A stretch of DNA of 32,696 bases. Origin: Candidatus Bathyarchaeota archaeon. GTDB lineage: Archaea; Thermoproteota; Bathyarchaeia; Bathyarchaeales; Bathycorpusculaceae. The DNA is taken from NCBI GenBank assembly GCA_026014545.1, contig JAOZIH010000014.1:1-32696 (forward strand), read 5' to 3'. The translations under genes were made by a program, and so were the position numbers. The notes beneath the pieces were generated by a model. It was given only the letters and a program-made list of their open reading frames with translations, did not search any database and had not been told where the DNA came from. This document shows positions 16,296-24,455 of this stretch, piece by piece. Within the stretch, counting starts at the first letter, position 1. Each line of letters starts with the position of its first letter.

Positions 16296-16344
16296 GTGCA
16301 CCATTCCAGGATAGCCAAAGTTTGCTGAATGGGGATATATATAA
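16296..16344 (-). promoter_or_regulatory. Promoter and half-site upstream of the winged-helix gene
   Basis: A minus-strand TTATATAT box (16337-16344) predicts a transcription start near 16314 and a 25-nt leader. The element GTGCACC (plus-strand reading, 16296-16302) lies within that leader and shares the TGCACC core with the palindromes at 15602 and 16011. Confidence 0.5.
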
Positions 16345-16470
16345 TTCGCGCTTTTGCTGAAAACCAGTTAACCGCTACCCGCATCAGAATGAAGTGCAAA
16401 GAATTGAATTCTAATCCAACTATCCTAATGTTCTTAGTGCTTGAAAGAAAATAAGGCAGCTTGCAGCATT

Positions 16471-17376
16471 CTATCTTAGTATCATCTTAACGAATTTTTC
16501 CGGATTAAAAGGTTCCAAATCTTTGTACGCCTGCCCCACGCCGATGAACAGGATAGGCTTCTGCGTCACGTATGTGACGCTTAGGGCGGAGCCGCCTTTC
16601 ACGTCCGCATCCACCTTCGTCAGTATCGTTGCGTCTATGCCTATGGCTTTGTGGAATTCTTCAGCCTGCATAACCGCATCGTTGCCAATCAGCGAGTCTA
16701 CCGTCAGTATCGTCAGGTCAGGCGAAACTACGCGCTTCACCTTCGCCAACTCATTCATTAGGTTCTGGTTGGTTTGCATCCGCCCAGCCGTGTCAATCAG
16801 CACGACGTTTACTCCATGCGCCTTGGCGTGGCTTATGGCGTCGTAGGCGACTGCGGCTGGGTCCGCACCGTAGTTGTGCTTTATTATGCGCATGCCCAAG
16901 CGTTTAGCGTGCTCCTCAAGCTGCTCGATGGAGCCAGCGCGGTAGGTGTCGCTGCCCGCCAACACCACAGAGTAGCCTTTCTCACGCAGGAAGAGGGCAA
17001 CTTTGGCGATTGTTGTTGTCTTGCCTGTGCCGTTTATGCCTACGAAAAGCAGCACCAGCGGCTCGCCTTTCTTGCGCTTCTCCTCCGCCTTCTTTAACAG
17101 GTCGATTTTGTTGTTTGTAAGCATAACCTCCAAGAGCACTTGCCGCAGGTTTTCTTCCACGATTTTTTTGCGGTCTTCCATGCGCTTGACCTGCATGCCC
17201 ACCAAGCGCTTTTGCAGTTCCTCGCAGATGCGGTCAGCCACGGGGAAGGCAACGTCATTCTCGGCAAGGGTCATTTTAAAATCGGAAAGGATGGGGCTTA
17301 GGTTTTCGGCCTTAAGCTCGGTTGTAGTGACTTTGGTTACGAGAGTTTTAAAGCCTGACTTAAGCCGGTCAAACAT
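16471..17376 (-). CDS. ftsY: Signal recognition particle receptor FtsY
   Basis: The product is 301 residues: an SRP GTPase NG domain with no long acidic A domain, as in many archaea. GTPase motifs are G1 GINGTGKTTT (about 113-122), DTYRAG (143-148), G3 DTAGR (195-199) and G4 TKVD (253-256), followed by the GVGQAYKDLEPF closing loop. FtsY docks the SRP-ribosome complex at the membrane and hydrolyses GTP with SRP54. The ATG overlaps the end of pfdA by 8 nt. It is last in the ribosome/chaperone operon. Confidence 0.97.
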   Translation of the reverse strand: MFDRLKSGFKTLVTKVTTTELKAENLSPILSDFKMTLAENDVAFPVADRICEELQKRLVGMQVKRMEDRKKIVEENLRQVLLEVMLTNNKIDLLKKAEEKRKKGEPLVLLFVGINGTGKTTTIAKVALFLREKGYSVVLAGSDTYRAGSIEQLEEHAKRLGMRIIKHNYGADPAAVAYDAISHAKAHGVNVVLIDTAGRMQTNQNLMNELAKVKRVVSPDLTILTVDSLIGNDAVMQAEEFHKAIGIDATILTKVDADVKGGSALSVTYVTQKPILFIGVGQAYKDLEPFNPEKFVKMILR

Positions 17377-17821
17377 CGCTTGAAGCTTTCCCTTCTCTCA
17401 ATTTGGCGACTAAACCTTCGGCACGATTCCTGTCAGCGTTAATTCGTTCGGCTACCTGCGCAAACTGCTGCTGCACCGAATTTAGCGTTTTTTCCAGCTC
17501 CTCTAGGCGCTCTTTAACCATGGCTTTTGCCTCCTGCAGCGTTTTCTCGACGGATATGCCCGCGCCGATGCCTACGACAACCTTGTCAGGCGCCGCCAAC
17601 TTCGCCTTTAGGTATGAGCTTCCGCCTATGGGGACAAGAAGCTCCGTGTTCTCCTTTTCCTTTTCCACACTTTCCAATGTCATCTGGGCATAAGACAAGT
17701 CCGTTATGGCCGCAGTTAGCATGCTGATTCGTTGCTGCAGCGTCTCTGCAGTCTGCTCTAAAAGGCGCATTTCAAGGCTGAGTCTGCGAAGCTCCTCTTC
17801 CTCTGCGCTTATCTTCGCCAA
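17369..17821 (-). CDS. pfdA: Prefoldin alpha subunit
   Basis: The product is 150 residues. Two long coiled-coil helices (about 1-50 and 95-140) flank a beta hairpin with VPIGGSSYLKAKL and KVVVGIGAGISVEKTL, the prefoldin alpha signature. Prefoldin captures unfolded proteins and passes them to the thermosome. The start is TTG at 17821, right after the LX stop, with GGGGAA just upstream. It overlaps ftsY. Confidence 0.95.
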   Translation of the reverse strand: MAKISAEEEELRRLSLEMRLLEQTAETLQQRISMLTAAITDLSYAQMTLESVEKEKENTELLVPIGGSSYLKAKLAAPDKVVVGIGAGISVEKTLQEAKAMVKERLEELEKTLNSVQQQFAQVAERINADRNRAEGLVAKLREGKASSDV

Positions 17822-17823
17822 CC

Positions 17824-18051
17824 TTATTCCCCAGCCACAATCTTCTTCAAAACGGGATTCTTAATTTCTGTTGGCGCAACCTCGTCAACGCTGAGTATTT
17901 TAATGTGGTGCCGTTTGACGCGGTGCTTGCTGCCGATTTCTGCATAAACTTTCTCCACTGCATGCTCAGCTTTGGCTGCCAACATTTCCTTTGCGAAGGG
18001 CGTTTTCAAATTTGGTTTACGAATCTCGCCAGTTACTCTGAAAACCTTCAT
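17824..18051 (-). CDS. rplX: Large-subunit ribosomal protein LX (L18a/L20a)
   Basis: The product is 75 residues, the full length of archaeal LX. It starts MKVFRVTGEIRKPN and has FAKEMLAAKAEHAVEKVYAEIGSKHRVKRHHIKI, the conserved helix and basic strand. LX is an archaeal relative of eukaryotic L18a. Its ATG overlaps the eIF6 stop in ATGA form. Confidence 0.93.
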   Translation of the reverse strand: MKVFRVTGEIRKPNLKTPFAKEMLAAKAEHAVEKVYAEIGSKHRVKRHHIKILSVDEVAPTEIKNPVLKKIVAGE

Positions 18052-18734
18052 GCTGTATCAACTTCCTGCACAACATCCAATGCATTCCCAATTATAAACA
18101 TCTCGGGTCCAGTAGTCAAAGAACCAGCCACTGCAGCGTAACTATTGGCAATTAAGCCCGTGCCCACATATGGTATGCCACAGTTGATTGTGCCAACATC
18201 CACTGGAACCTTGAATACACTTTCCAAAACCTTCTTCTCCTCTTCGCTTAGCAGCGGATGCGCAAGAACACCTTTGTTTGTTGCCACTGCAAGGGAACCA
18301 ACATATGGTAGCCCGGCAATCTCCGCTGGCACCGCATCAACGCAGAGTGTTTCGGAGATTTTGCTTATCTCCGGCGGCTTAAAACGTGGATCTACGACTG
18401 CGCCGTGATCGTTTGCTAAAACTAGATTGCCATAAGCGGTTTTTTTTGTTTCCATCACTGTGATGTTGCCCTCAAAAGATGCTTTAATGGCGGCGTACTC
18501 TTCTTCCTTGATTGAGTGAGGTAGCAGAATTCCGTTTGAGTTTGCACATGCCAACGCGCCGACCAGCACGGATCCGGCAATGGATGTGTGGATAAGCTTT
18601 GCTTTTAGCCAGTCTGCTGTTCGCTGGGCCTTCTTTAGCGGCACAGCCTTCGGGATTATTACAAATTTATCTGTTGCAAGCGAGTAAACGCCTATACTTG
18701 CGCTTCCAGCGATGCTTGTCAGGTAAACGGCCAA
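18048..18734 (-). CDS. eif6: Translation initiation factor aIF6 (ribosome anti-association factor)
   Basis: The product is 228 residues with the five-fold pseudo-symmetric eIF6 repeats (for example GSASIGVYSLATDKF, GLPYVGSLAVATNKGVLAHP and GIPYVGTGLIANSYAAVAG). It binds the large subunit at L14 and L24 and prevents premature joining. The start is TTG at 18734, 3 nt after the L31e stop, consistent with translational coupling. It is next to LX, its usual archaeal partner. Confidence 0.96.
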   Translation of the reverse strand: MAVYLTSIAGSASIGVYSLATDKFVIIPKAVPLKKAQRTADWLKAKLIHTSIAGSVLVGALACANSNGILLPHSIKEEEYAAIKASFEGNITVMETKKTAYGNLVLANDHGAVVDPRFKPPEISKISETLCVDAVPAEIAGLPYVGSLAVATNKGVLAHPLLSEEEKKVLESVFKVPVDVGTINCGIPYVGTGLIANSYAAVAGSLTTGPEMFIIGNALDVVQEVDTA

Positions 18735-18737
18735 GGA

Positions 18738-19232
18738 TTATTCGCCCTCAGCCAGATAAAGGGTAACATTACCATCCTTGTCTTTAGCGGCTCGCACTCG
18801 AATCTTTCTAGGAGGCTTCTCTATGCCTCTACTCCAAACTTTCTCGTTAACCTCGTTACTTATCACAAGCTTGGGCAATTCTTCTTTTTCCTCTTCGGCC
18901 TCGACGGGTATTTCCAGTTTCATGTGCCTAATTATGAACTCCCGAATTAGCTGAATAGCACGCGGTGCTCTTTTCTTAGGCGGCCTAGCTAACGCCTTAA
19001 CGAGCGGAATCGTGTAGATGCGCTCCTCAACTATTTCTTCGCCTTCTTCCTCCTTCAGCTTCCGCGGCGCAACTTTTGCCTCTTCCTCTGCCGCTGCTGC
19101 TTCCTCTACAGGCTCTTCTTCTAAAAGTTCTTTGATTTCATCAGCAGCCTTCTCTTCGCTGATGCGTGTGTCCACTGCTTCATCGTCAACTTTAGATGCG
19201 GTTTCTTCTGCTTTAACTTCTTCTTTACTCAT
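18738..19232 (-). CDS. rpl31e: Large-subunit ribosomal protein L31e with long acidic N-terminal extension
   Basis: The product is 164 residues, about twice the family's usual 80-95. The L31e core is at about 67-160 (EERIYTIPLVKALARP, RAPRAIQLIREFIIRHMK, VWSRGIEKPPRKIRVRA). The first 66 residues are Glu/Ala/Lys-rich and low in complexity, and a short EEEKEEL insertion interrupts the core near 116-122. L31e lies by the exit tunnel, where nascent-chain factors bind, so the tail could contact them. The ATG at 19232 has GGTGG at good spacing and the extension is in frame with no other start, so it looks genuine. Confidence 0.92.
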   Translation of the reverse strand: MSKEEVKAEETASKVDDEAVDTRISEEKAADEIKELLEEEPVEEAAAAEEEAKVAPRKLKEEEGEEIVEERIYTIPLVKALARPPKKRAPRAIQLIREFIIRHMKLEIPVEAEEEKEELPKLVISNEVNEKVWSRGIEKPPRKIRVRAAKDKDGNVTLYLAEGE

Positions 19233-19245
19233 AGAGTTCCACCCT

Positions 19246-19410
19246 CTATGCCTTTATTTTCCGTATTCTCCAATTTCTTCTCCGCTTCGGATTCGTTCTT
19301 ACTTTGCCGTCGGTGCGTACGATTACCCATGTTGGAACGGCTTTTTTCTGTTTGTTAGCTTTAGCTAATCTGCGTTTTTTAGCTGCAGGTTTAACTCTTG
19401 CCATACTCAT
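19246..19410 (-). CDS. rpl39e: Large-subunit ribosomal protein L39e
   Basis: The product has 54 residues, deduced directly from the sequence because the gene is very short. It is almost entirely basic and has the family pattern [26 protein letters not shown] and RRRNWR. L39e lines the nascent peptide exit tunnel. The ATG at 19410 overlaps the PDCD5 stop (ATGA); a second ATG two codons on (19404) would give the more usual MARVKP start. L31e follows after 13 nt. Confidence 0.95.
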   Translation of the reverse strand: MSMARVKPAAKKRRLAKANKQKKAVPTWVIVRTDGKVRTNPKRRRNWRIRKIKA

Positions 19411-19736
19411 ACCCTTCTGATTTTTGTTTCTCGCTTTCGCGATTGAAGTTGAATTAATATCTGTTTCAGCTGCGCATCTGACAATGGTATAGGCAACTTG
19501 CCTACTTGCGCTAGCTGTATCAACTGAAGCTCCAGTTGCTCAGCGAACTCGGGCTTAACCATCTTCAGATTGGTCAGCCTCTGCCGTGCCTCAGGCGAAA
19601 GAATCTGCCGCAGTAACGCTTGCTTCTGCGCTTCCAACTGCTGCTCTGCTTGCGCTTGCCTTTGCTCATCACTCAGCTTTTGTTGCAGCGCCAAAAGTTT
19701 TCTTCTGCGGATCGCCTCAAGCTCTTCATCTGACAT
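19407..19736 (-). CDS. PDCD5-family DNA-binding protein
   Basis: The product is 109 residues. It is the compact helical PDCD5/TFAR19 fold, with a charged N-terminal helix ([18 protein letters not shown]), Gln-rich linker, [25 protein letters not shown] and a basic C-terminus. Archaeal members bind DNA weakly, and their function is unsettled. The gene lies between S19e and L39e, the conserved archaeal position. Confidence 0.92.
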   Translation of the reverse strand: MSDEELEAIRRRKLLALQQKLSDEQRQAQAEQQLEAQKQALLRQILSPEARQRLTNLKMVKPEFAEQLELQLIQLAQVGKLPIPLSDAQLKQILIQLQSRKRETKIRRV

Positions 19737-19738
19737 CC

Positions 19739-20203
19739 TTAGTCGCCTTTATACTTCCTAAGCTCAGGAACTGTTTTCGCTAATTCTTTATGCAGATCAG
19801 CGGCTATCTCCTGAAGAAGCTTCCGGCCCTTCGGAGTGAGGATTCTTCCTCGTGGTCGTGTAGTTTGCACTAGGCCTGCTACTTCGAGTTGTTGAAGAAT
19901 TTTTCTAATGTTGCTTCCGCCAGCTTTCACCACATGCTCAGGTTTAACGCCGAAGTCTTTTCTTCCACCGTAGGCAGAGCGCAGCTTTTCAAGTCCTACG
20001 GGACCGTGAACATAAATTTTACGCAGTATCGAAGCGCTGCGAATATACCACCAGTTGGGGTTTTGCGGCTGCTTCTCCACGTGAGCGCCAGTTTTAGCAA
20101 GGCTTGCCCAAGCTGGAGGCTGCACTTCATCAACGTTCTCTTTTAGATACTTGGCTAGTTTCTCGATGAATTGTGATGCCGGGACATCGTATGGAGTTGT
20201 CAA
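19739..20203 (-). CDS. rps19e: Small-subunit ribosomal protein S19e
   Basis: The product has 154 residues from the TTG at 20203. Features are [19 protein letters not shown], the [20 protein letters not shown] segment, [20 protein letters not shown] and [13 protein letters not shown], all typical of S19e. S19e sits in the head of the 30S subunit and is specific to archaea and eukaryotes. An open frame continues to 20320 with an ATG at 20245, but the TATA box at 20253-20260 would put transcription start near 20230, downstream of that ATG. TTG with AAAAAGGGAA upstream is therefore preferred. Confidence 0.93.
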   Translation of the reverse strand: MTTPYDVPASQFIEKLAKYLKENVDEVQPPAWASLAKTGAHVEKQPQNPNWWYIRSASILRKIYVHGPVGLEKLRSAYGGRKDFGVKPEHVVKAGGSNIRKILQQLEVAGLVQTTRPRGRILTPKGRKLLQEIAADLHKELAKTVPELRKYKGD

Positions 20204-20252
20204 GATGCTTGTTCCCTTTTTAATTTTTCCTTGCAGTAAAATCATTAAGCCT

Positions 20253-20260
20253 AATATAAA
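20253..20260 (-). promoter_or_regulatory. TATA box of the S19e-to-ftsY operon
   Basis: The minus-strand TTTATATT lies 50-57 nt before the TTG start. It gives a predicted leader of about 27 nt and decides the start choice for S19e. Confidence 0.6.
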
Positions 20261-20393
20261 TATTCTCTGGAAGCAGACAGGTTCTAAAAAGGAATATCCC
20301 TGATTACCTATGAAGGGCAATCTGAATTACAATTAGCCAATCAAGAAGACATAAAAGCAACCGCATGGTAACTTGAAGAAGCGGTGGTTAAGC

Positions 20394-20654
20394 ATGAAAC
20401 CGAAAATCACTAAGGCTACTGAAAAAGAGCGGCAGGAAGCGAAAGCTTGGCCTACTTGGGAAAAGGAAGCGTCCACGTTTCCGTGGGAGTATGATGAGCA
20501 GGAAAAGTGCTTAATTCTAGAGGGAAAAGCCATAGTGCATACACCTGAAGGAGACTTCGAGTTCGGCGCAGGCGACTACGTGGTGTTCCCAAAAGGTCTC
20601 AAGTGCACATGGGAGATTAAGCAGAAAATCAGAAAACACTACAATTTTGGCTAA
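20394..20654 (+). CDS. Small single-domain cupin-like protein
   Basis: The product has 86 residues from the ATG at 20394, with GGTGG nine nt upstream; a TTG at 20373 would add seven. The pattern CLILEGKAIVHTPEGDFEFGAGDYVVFPKGLKCTWEI is the beta-barrel of the DUF861/cupin_3 group, related to the ureidoglycine aminohydrolase fold. Only one histidine lies in the barrel, so the usual cupin metal site is absent and enzymatic activity is doubtful. It is divergent from the S19e operon and stands alone. Confidence 0.82.
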   Translation: MKPKITKATEKERQEAKAWPTWEKEASTFPWEYDEQEKCLILEGKAIVHTPEGDFEFGAGDYVVFPKGLKCTWEIKQKIRKHYNFG

Positions 20655-20773
20655 GCCAGCGCCTCCTACATATTTTTTATAGCGGACAAGCTTGCGGAAG
20701 TTTTTTAGGTGCCTTCGTACGGTTTTTAGCGTAACTACCGACTTGAATAACCTTTAGAAAGCCAGTTGAGAAC

Positions 20774-22429
20774 ATGAACAGAACAGGCTTAAGCACGCTT
20801 TCGGCATGGTTGAAAATTAAAGTTGACAAATGGAGATTAGCCTTCCTAGTTTTTGCGCTAGTTTACGCGTTTCTTATCACGCTGAACCTGTCAGCCATGG
20901 CGATTCAATGGGATGAAATTACGCATTTAAACGGCGGCTTACGCCTCCTCCGCGGACTTTTCCAGGAGTATTTTGCCTATAACGCGTTTTATCCGCCAAT
21001 GTACGATGCCCTAACAGCAGTCTTCTTAGGCGTGCTCGGCGTAAGCGTGTTCGCTGGCAGATTTGTCTCCGTGGTCTTCGCGCTTCTTTCGCTTCTTATG
21101 GTGTATAAAACGGCGGATAGGATGTATGGCGCGAAAATTGCGCTTTTGTCCAGCATTCTGCTTGGCGTGATGCCTGGGTTTGTTTGGCTGTCGCGGATAG
21201 CAATGATAGAAACCATGCTTGTGTTCTTCTTCACAGCCTCCATGTACTTTTTCTTCAACTGGCTACGTACACACCGAAACAGAGACTTAGTGTTAAGCGG
21301 CTTGGCACTGGGCATAGGCTTTCTTGTTAAATATCAGATACTTGTCGCAGGCGTCGTGATGATAGCAAGCGTGCTCCTTTTGAGCCGCAATTATCTGAAG
21401 GAAAAGTTCTCCAAGATGCCGCTTTTGATTGTGGCTGTCGCTTTGGTGGTGATTCCATGGATTTTCATTTCCTACCAGATCTACGCCACGGGTATGCTGG
21501 ATCAGTGGCTGTACGCTTTGAGCATGGGCAATCCTGAGAAGTCGCTTTACAGCGAGCGCTTTGGGCCGTATGCACTCCCCGTATTCTATTTTATCGAGAT
21601 GACTTGGCCATACAGCAACGTTCATCCAGTCTCTTTCTTCCTCTACATAGCGGGTTTGGCTGGCTTGGGACTTTTAGCGTGGAGAAGGCGAACCGAAGAC
21701 AAGTTTCTCCTAGTATGGTTCGCAGTAGTTTTCATCTTCTTTACGCTGATACCGAATAAGCAATGGCGATATGTGATTCCACTGTTTCCAGTTTTAGCGA
21801 TTTCCGCAGCCAGCCTCATCACGTTCGTTTACGGCAAAATCGCGAAAGCGTTGCGGTCGGAGCGCGTCAGCGTAAACAAGAAGCGGGCTGCCAAGATTGC
21901 CGCTGGGCTGTTCACTGTATTCCTCGCGGTTTCCTTCTTCCTAAGCATAAGCGATGCCTATTACTGGGTTGCAAAAGACCAGATTGAAGTGCCCATTGAA
22001 GCCGCGACGCGATATGCAGCTAGTCGCCTTGGCGAGAACGAGTCGATAATGCTCGTGTGCCCCTTCAACCTTTTCAGTCATGACATGGTGAAGTTCTACT
22101 TATACGCTGACGGCACAAGGCATAATGCGGTTTGGCAGTATCCTGAGCTGCCCGTGGACACTTACACGCCCAATTTCGACATAAACGAGTTCATCGCCTT
22201 ATGCGAGGAACGCAACGTGAAGTACGTGTTTACGTATGAGTATGGCGGCGATGTGTCCTACTTCAACACGACGCTATGCCTTATGGACATTTATCAGATG
22301 TTTTATGCGTCGGGCAGATTTGCGCCTCTCTTTGGTAATGATACGGTGGAGGACATGATTAAGGACGGGCGGCTACCAGCCTTCGGCACGAATCCGCGTA
22401 GAATTCTCATCTTGACGTTCTTACGTTAA
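20774..22429 (+). CDS. GT-C fold glycosyltransferase, family 39 / ArnT-PMT-like
   Basis: The product is 551 residues, with about ten membrane helices in the first 415 residues and a soluble C-terminal part. The first extracytoplasmic loop contains WDEITHLNGG (about 44-53), the Asp-Glu motif that acts as the catalytic acid pair in PMT/ArnT enzymes. These proteins transfer sugars from polyprenyl-phosphate carriers to lipids or proteins on the outer face of the membrane. Acceptor and donor are unknown. It overlaps the stop of the convergent PPC-domain gene by 9 nt. Confidence 0.85.
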   Translation: MNRTGLSTLSAWLKIKVDKWRLAFLVFALVYAFLITLNLSAMAIQWDEITHLNGGLRLLRGLFQEYFAYNAFYPPMYDALTAVFLGVLGVSVFAGRFVSVVFALLSLLMVYKTADRMYGAKIALLSSILLGVMPGFVWLSRIAMIETMLVFFFTASMYFFFNWLRTHRNRDLVLSGLALGIGFLVKYQILVAGVVMIASVLLLSRNYLKEKFSKMPLLIVAVALVVIPWIFISYQIYATGMLDQWLYALSMGNPEKSLYSERFGPYALPVFYFIEMTWPYSNVHPVSFFLYIAGLAGLGLLAWRRRTEDKFLLVWFAVVFIFFTLIPNKQWRYVIPLFPVLAISAASLITFVYGKIAKALRSERVSVNKKRAAKIAAGLFTVFLAVSFFLSISDAYYWVAKDQIEVPIEAATRYAASRLGENESIMLVCPFNLFSHDMVKFYLYADGTRHNAVWQYPELPVDTYTPNFDINEFIALCEERNVKYVFTYEYGGDVSYFNTTLCLMDIYQMFYASGRFAPLFGNDTVEDMIKDGRLPAFGTNPRRILILTFLR

Positions 22430-22876
22430 CCCTTGAACCTCAAGGAACTCGAACCGCGTTCTCTTATCCGCAGCGCGTTTCGCTTTTGCGCCTGCAAGTT
22501 CTATGATGACGACTTCGCCTATCTGCCAAACATCCACGCCCATGCGGACGCAGCCGGTTACCGTTTGCTCGTTTCTGCCGAAGCTAGCGTGCATATGAAG
22601 CTTAGGCTTGCCTGCTTCGTTCGCGAAGATTGTGCCGACGCCGCATGCTTCATGAACGCCGCTGAGAAGCGTAATCATGGGTTCCGGCGGGAAGGCGTCG
22701 CCGTCTTTTGGGCCGACGACCACGCGGCTTTTCTCTTTTGCGCCTCCCAAAAAGAAGCAGAGTGCTGCAGAAACTTGCTTTTCTGCGGCAAAGGATTCGA
22801 TGACTTCGTGGAGGCAGTCGCCATCGTGCAGCCTCAGCACGAAGATTCTTCCAAGTTTGGCTTCTGTGAACTCCAT
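22421..22876 (-). CDS. PPC-domain (DUF296) protein
   Basis: The product is 151 residues and a single PPC/DUF296 domain: FVLRLHDGDCLHEVIESFA, AALCFFLGGAKEK, the conserved PKLHMHASFGR with paired His, and GCVRMGVDVWQIGEVVIIEL. In plants the same domain accompanies an AT-hook and mediates oligomerisation; prokaryotic proteins are single-domain trimers that may bind DNA or a metal. No AT-hook is present. The ATG at 22876 has GAGG upstream, TATA-like TTTTTATAATAG at about 22920-22931, and a palindrome between them. Confidence 0.87.
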   Translation of the reverse strand: MEFTEAKLGRIFVLRLHDGDCLHEVIESFAAEKQVSAALCFFLGGAKEKSRVVVGPKDGDAFPPEPMITLLSGVHEACGVGTIFANEAGKPKLHMHASFGRNEQTVTGCVRMGVDVWQIGEVVIIELAGAKAKRAADKRTRFEFLEVQGLT

Positions 22877-22891
22877 TACTGTTTAACCTCG

Positions 22892-22902
22892 GTTCTTAGA
22901 AC
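22892..22902. promoter_or_regulatory. Palindrome at the predicted transcription start of the PPC gene
   Basis: GTTCT-T-AGAAC is a perfect 5-bp inverted repeat centred where the TATA box at about 22925 predicts transcription to begin, an ideal place for a repressor to bind. Short palindromes arise by chance, so this is a candidate only. Confidence 0.35.
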
Positions 22903-22975
22903 TAAATGTGAAAGAGCAAGCTATTATAAAAACAATTTTAAGCGTGAAGCTGCCTGCTGAAAAGTTCGCTTTAAG

Positions 22976-23128
22976 CTATATTCTTTTGAGGTAAAGCGGC
23001 TCGTTTGCTTCCTTTTTACGTTTTTTTCGAGAATTATTTGCGTTGCCGCTGTCTGCCGCGGTAACAGCGTAGACTACGCTATCTTTCTCGGTGGTTATTG
23101 AGGTTTTTTCTTTTCTGGCGCGGCTCAT
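22976..23128 (-). CDS. Small basic hypothetical protein, 50 residues
   Basis: The product was deduced from the sequence: it begins MSRARKEKTSITTEKDS and ends in KKRKKEANEPLYLKRI. It is rich in Lys/Arg (about 13 of 50) and polar, with a small hydrophobic patch SVVYAVTAAD, and is probably disordered or nucleic-acid-binding. Evidence for a real gene is a complete initiation region: minus-strand TATA-like ATTTATTAAG (about 23173-23182), a leader of about 22 nt and GAGGT eight nt before the ATG. I do not recognise a family. Confidence 0.6.
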   Translation of the reverse strand: MSRARKEKTSITTEKDSVVYAVTAADSGNANNSRKKRKKEANEPLYLKRI

Positions 23129-23344
23129 TTCTATAACCTCGCTTTTTCAAAGATAACAGTGTGATTAAACTTAATAAATGTTGTGAAAAACTCTGAAACT
23201 GAACGGAAAATAGCAAAAAACTTGGAAATTAATCGAAAATGCTGATAGAAACTTCATATCGACTGTATCGCCTTATCGGCGGCTTAATAGCTACCTTTTT
23301 GCCTACACATGAACATATGCATGCGCATTCTTAGTCTACCTTAA

Positions 23345-24448
23345 TTATTCTCTAAAGAAGCTTGTGAGCCGCTGCTGCTCTTCTTCTCGACTGAAGTGCG
23401 CGATTTTTACGCCTACACGGCGGATTTCAAGCTGGGATGCGCTGAGAAGCTTCTCGAAAAGTTCCTGCACTGTTCGCCGTAGCACAGCAATGTCTCTTGT
23501 GGCTGCTTCCAATGTGCGTGAGCGGCTTTTAGCGCTTAAATCAGTCATAACTGCCATTACGCCGATTTGCCTGAAGCTGACGCGTCTCTGCGCGGCGTCC
23601 CTTTGAATTTCCTCGATTAGCTGATTCGCCTTTTCCATTATGCGCGCCAGATCGCGCGTGTCCTCCTTCAGCGTGGCAATTCGGCTGATGGATTCAGCTT
23701 CGCCTACTTCCTGCACGGGCTCGTTATCGATGCCGTTTGCTGCGTTATGAAAGTATATTCCGAGCTTTTTCCCGAAAATCGCCACGAGCCTTTGCACATC
23801 ATAACGTGCGAGGTCGCCAATAGTCCTTATGCCCAACTCGCCCATTTTCGCCGCTGTTTTCCGCCCTACGCCTATGAGCTGATCAACAGGCAACGGCGAC
23901 AGGAAGCGCTGGACATCTTCCGGCTTGACTATTGTTAAGCCATCGGGCTTTTGCCTGTCAGCAGCGATTTTGGCGACCAGCTTGTTTGGGCCTACGCCCA
24001 CAGAGAAGGTTACGCCCACCTTATTTTTGATGTCGCTTTTCATTTTTTGCACTAAATCTTTGACAGCGTCGAAATTTCCGTTCACTTTTTGCGTGATATC
24101 CAAGTAAGCCTCGTCTATGCCTACCTGCTCGAAGGCATCCGCGTAGCCTCTAAGCGTCTCCATTACTTTGTTGGAGACTTGCTCATAAAACGCGGTGTCC
24201 ACAGGCAGAAAGACTGCGTCAGCGCCCTCCAGCCGCTTCTTCGCCAAATACAACGGAAGTCCAGATTTTACGCCGAACTTTCGGGCGACGTAGTTGGCGG
24301 TGCTTACGGCTCCGCTGTCCTCGGTGCGACCTGAATAAACGCCTACGACCACTGGCTTATCTTTGAGCGCGGGGTTCCGCAACTCCTCGCATTGGGCAAA
24401 GAAATAGTCCAGGTCCACCAGCATTATGACGCGGGTTCGCGATGGCAC
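23345..24448 (-). CDS. dinB: Y-family translesion DNA polymerase (DinB / Pol IV / Dpo4)
   Basis: The product has 367 residues from the GTG at 24448. The start is chosen because the SPL-like gene ends AGAGGTGA, which is both its stop and the Shine-Dalgarno site seven nt before this GTG. Catalytic residues are Asp12 and Asp14 in VDLDYFFAQ and the pair Asp112-Glu113 in GIDEAYLD (the more usual residue before IDEA is Ser). Helix-hairpin-helix (IGVGRKTAAKMGELGIRTIG) and little-finger domains follow. The last residues QQRLTSFF fit a PCNA-interacting peptide (QxxLxxFF). It bypasses DNA lesions. Confidence 0.95.
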   Translation of the reverse strand: MPSRTRVIMLVDLDYFFAQCEELRNPALKDKPVVVGVYSGRTEDSGAVSTANYVARKFGVKSGLPLYLAKKRLEGADAVFLPVDTAFYEQVSNKVMETLRGYADAFEQVGIDEAYLDITQKVNGNFDAVKDLVQKMKSDIKNKVGVTFSVGVGPNKLVAKIAADRQKPDGLTIVKPEDVQRFLSPLPVDQLIGVGRKTAAKMGELGIRTIGDLARYDVQRLVAIFGKKLGIYFHNAANGIDNEPVQEVGEAESISRIATLKEDTRDLARIMEKANQLIEEIQRDAAQRRVSFRQIGVMAVMTDLSAKSRSRTLEAATRDIAVLRRTVQELFEKLLSASQLEIRRVGVKIAHFSREEEQQRLTSFFRE

Positions 24449-24455
24449 AGCGTGT

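Noticed and set aside
20204-20320. Longer S19e N-terminus beginning at an upstream ATG
   Set aside because: The TATA box at 20253-20260 places transcription start downstream of those codons, and S19e proteins start near TTPYDVPA.
23300-23330. ATGCATGCGCAT-like palindromic bases upstream of the small basic gene and after dinB
   Set aside because: Short alternating purine-pyrimidine sequence not tied to a promoter; expected by chance.
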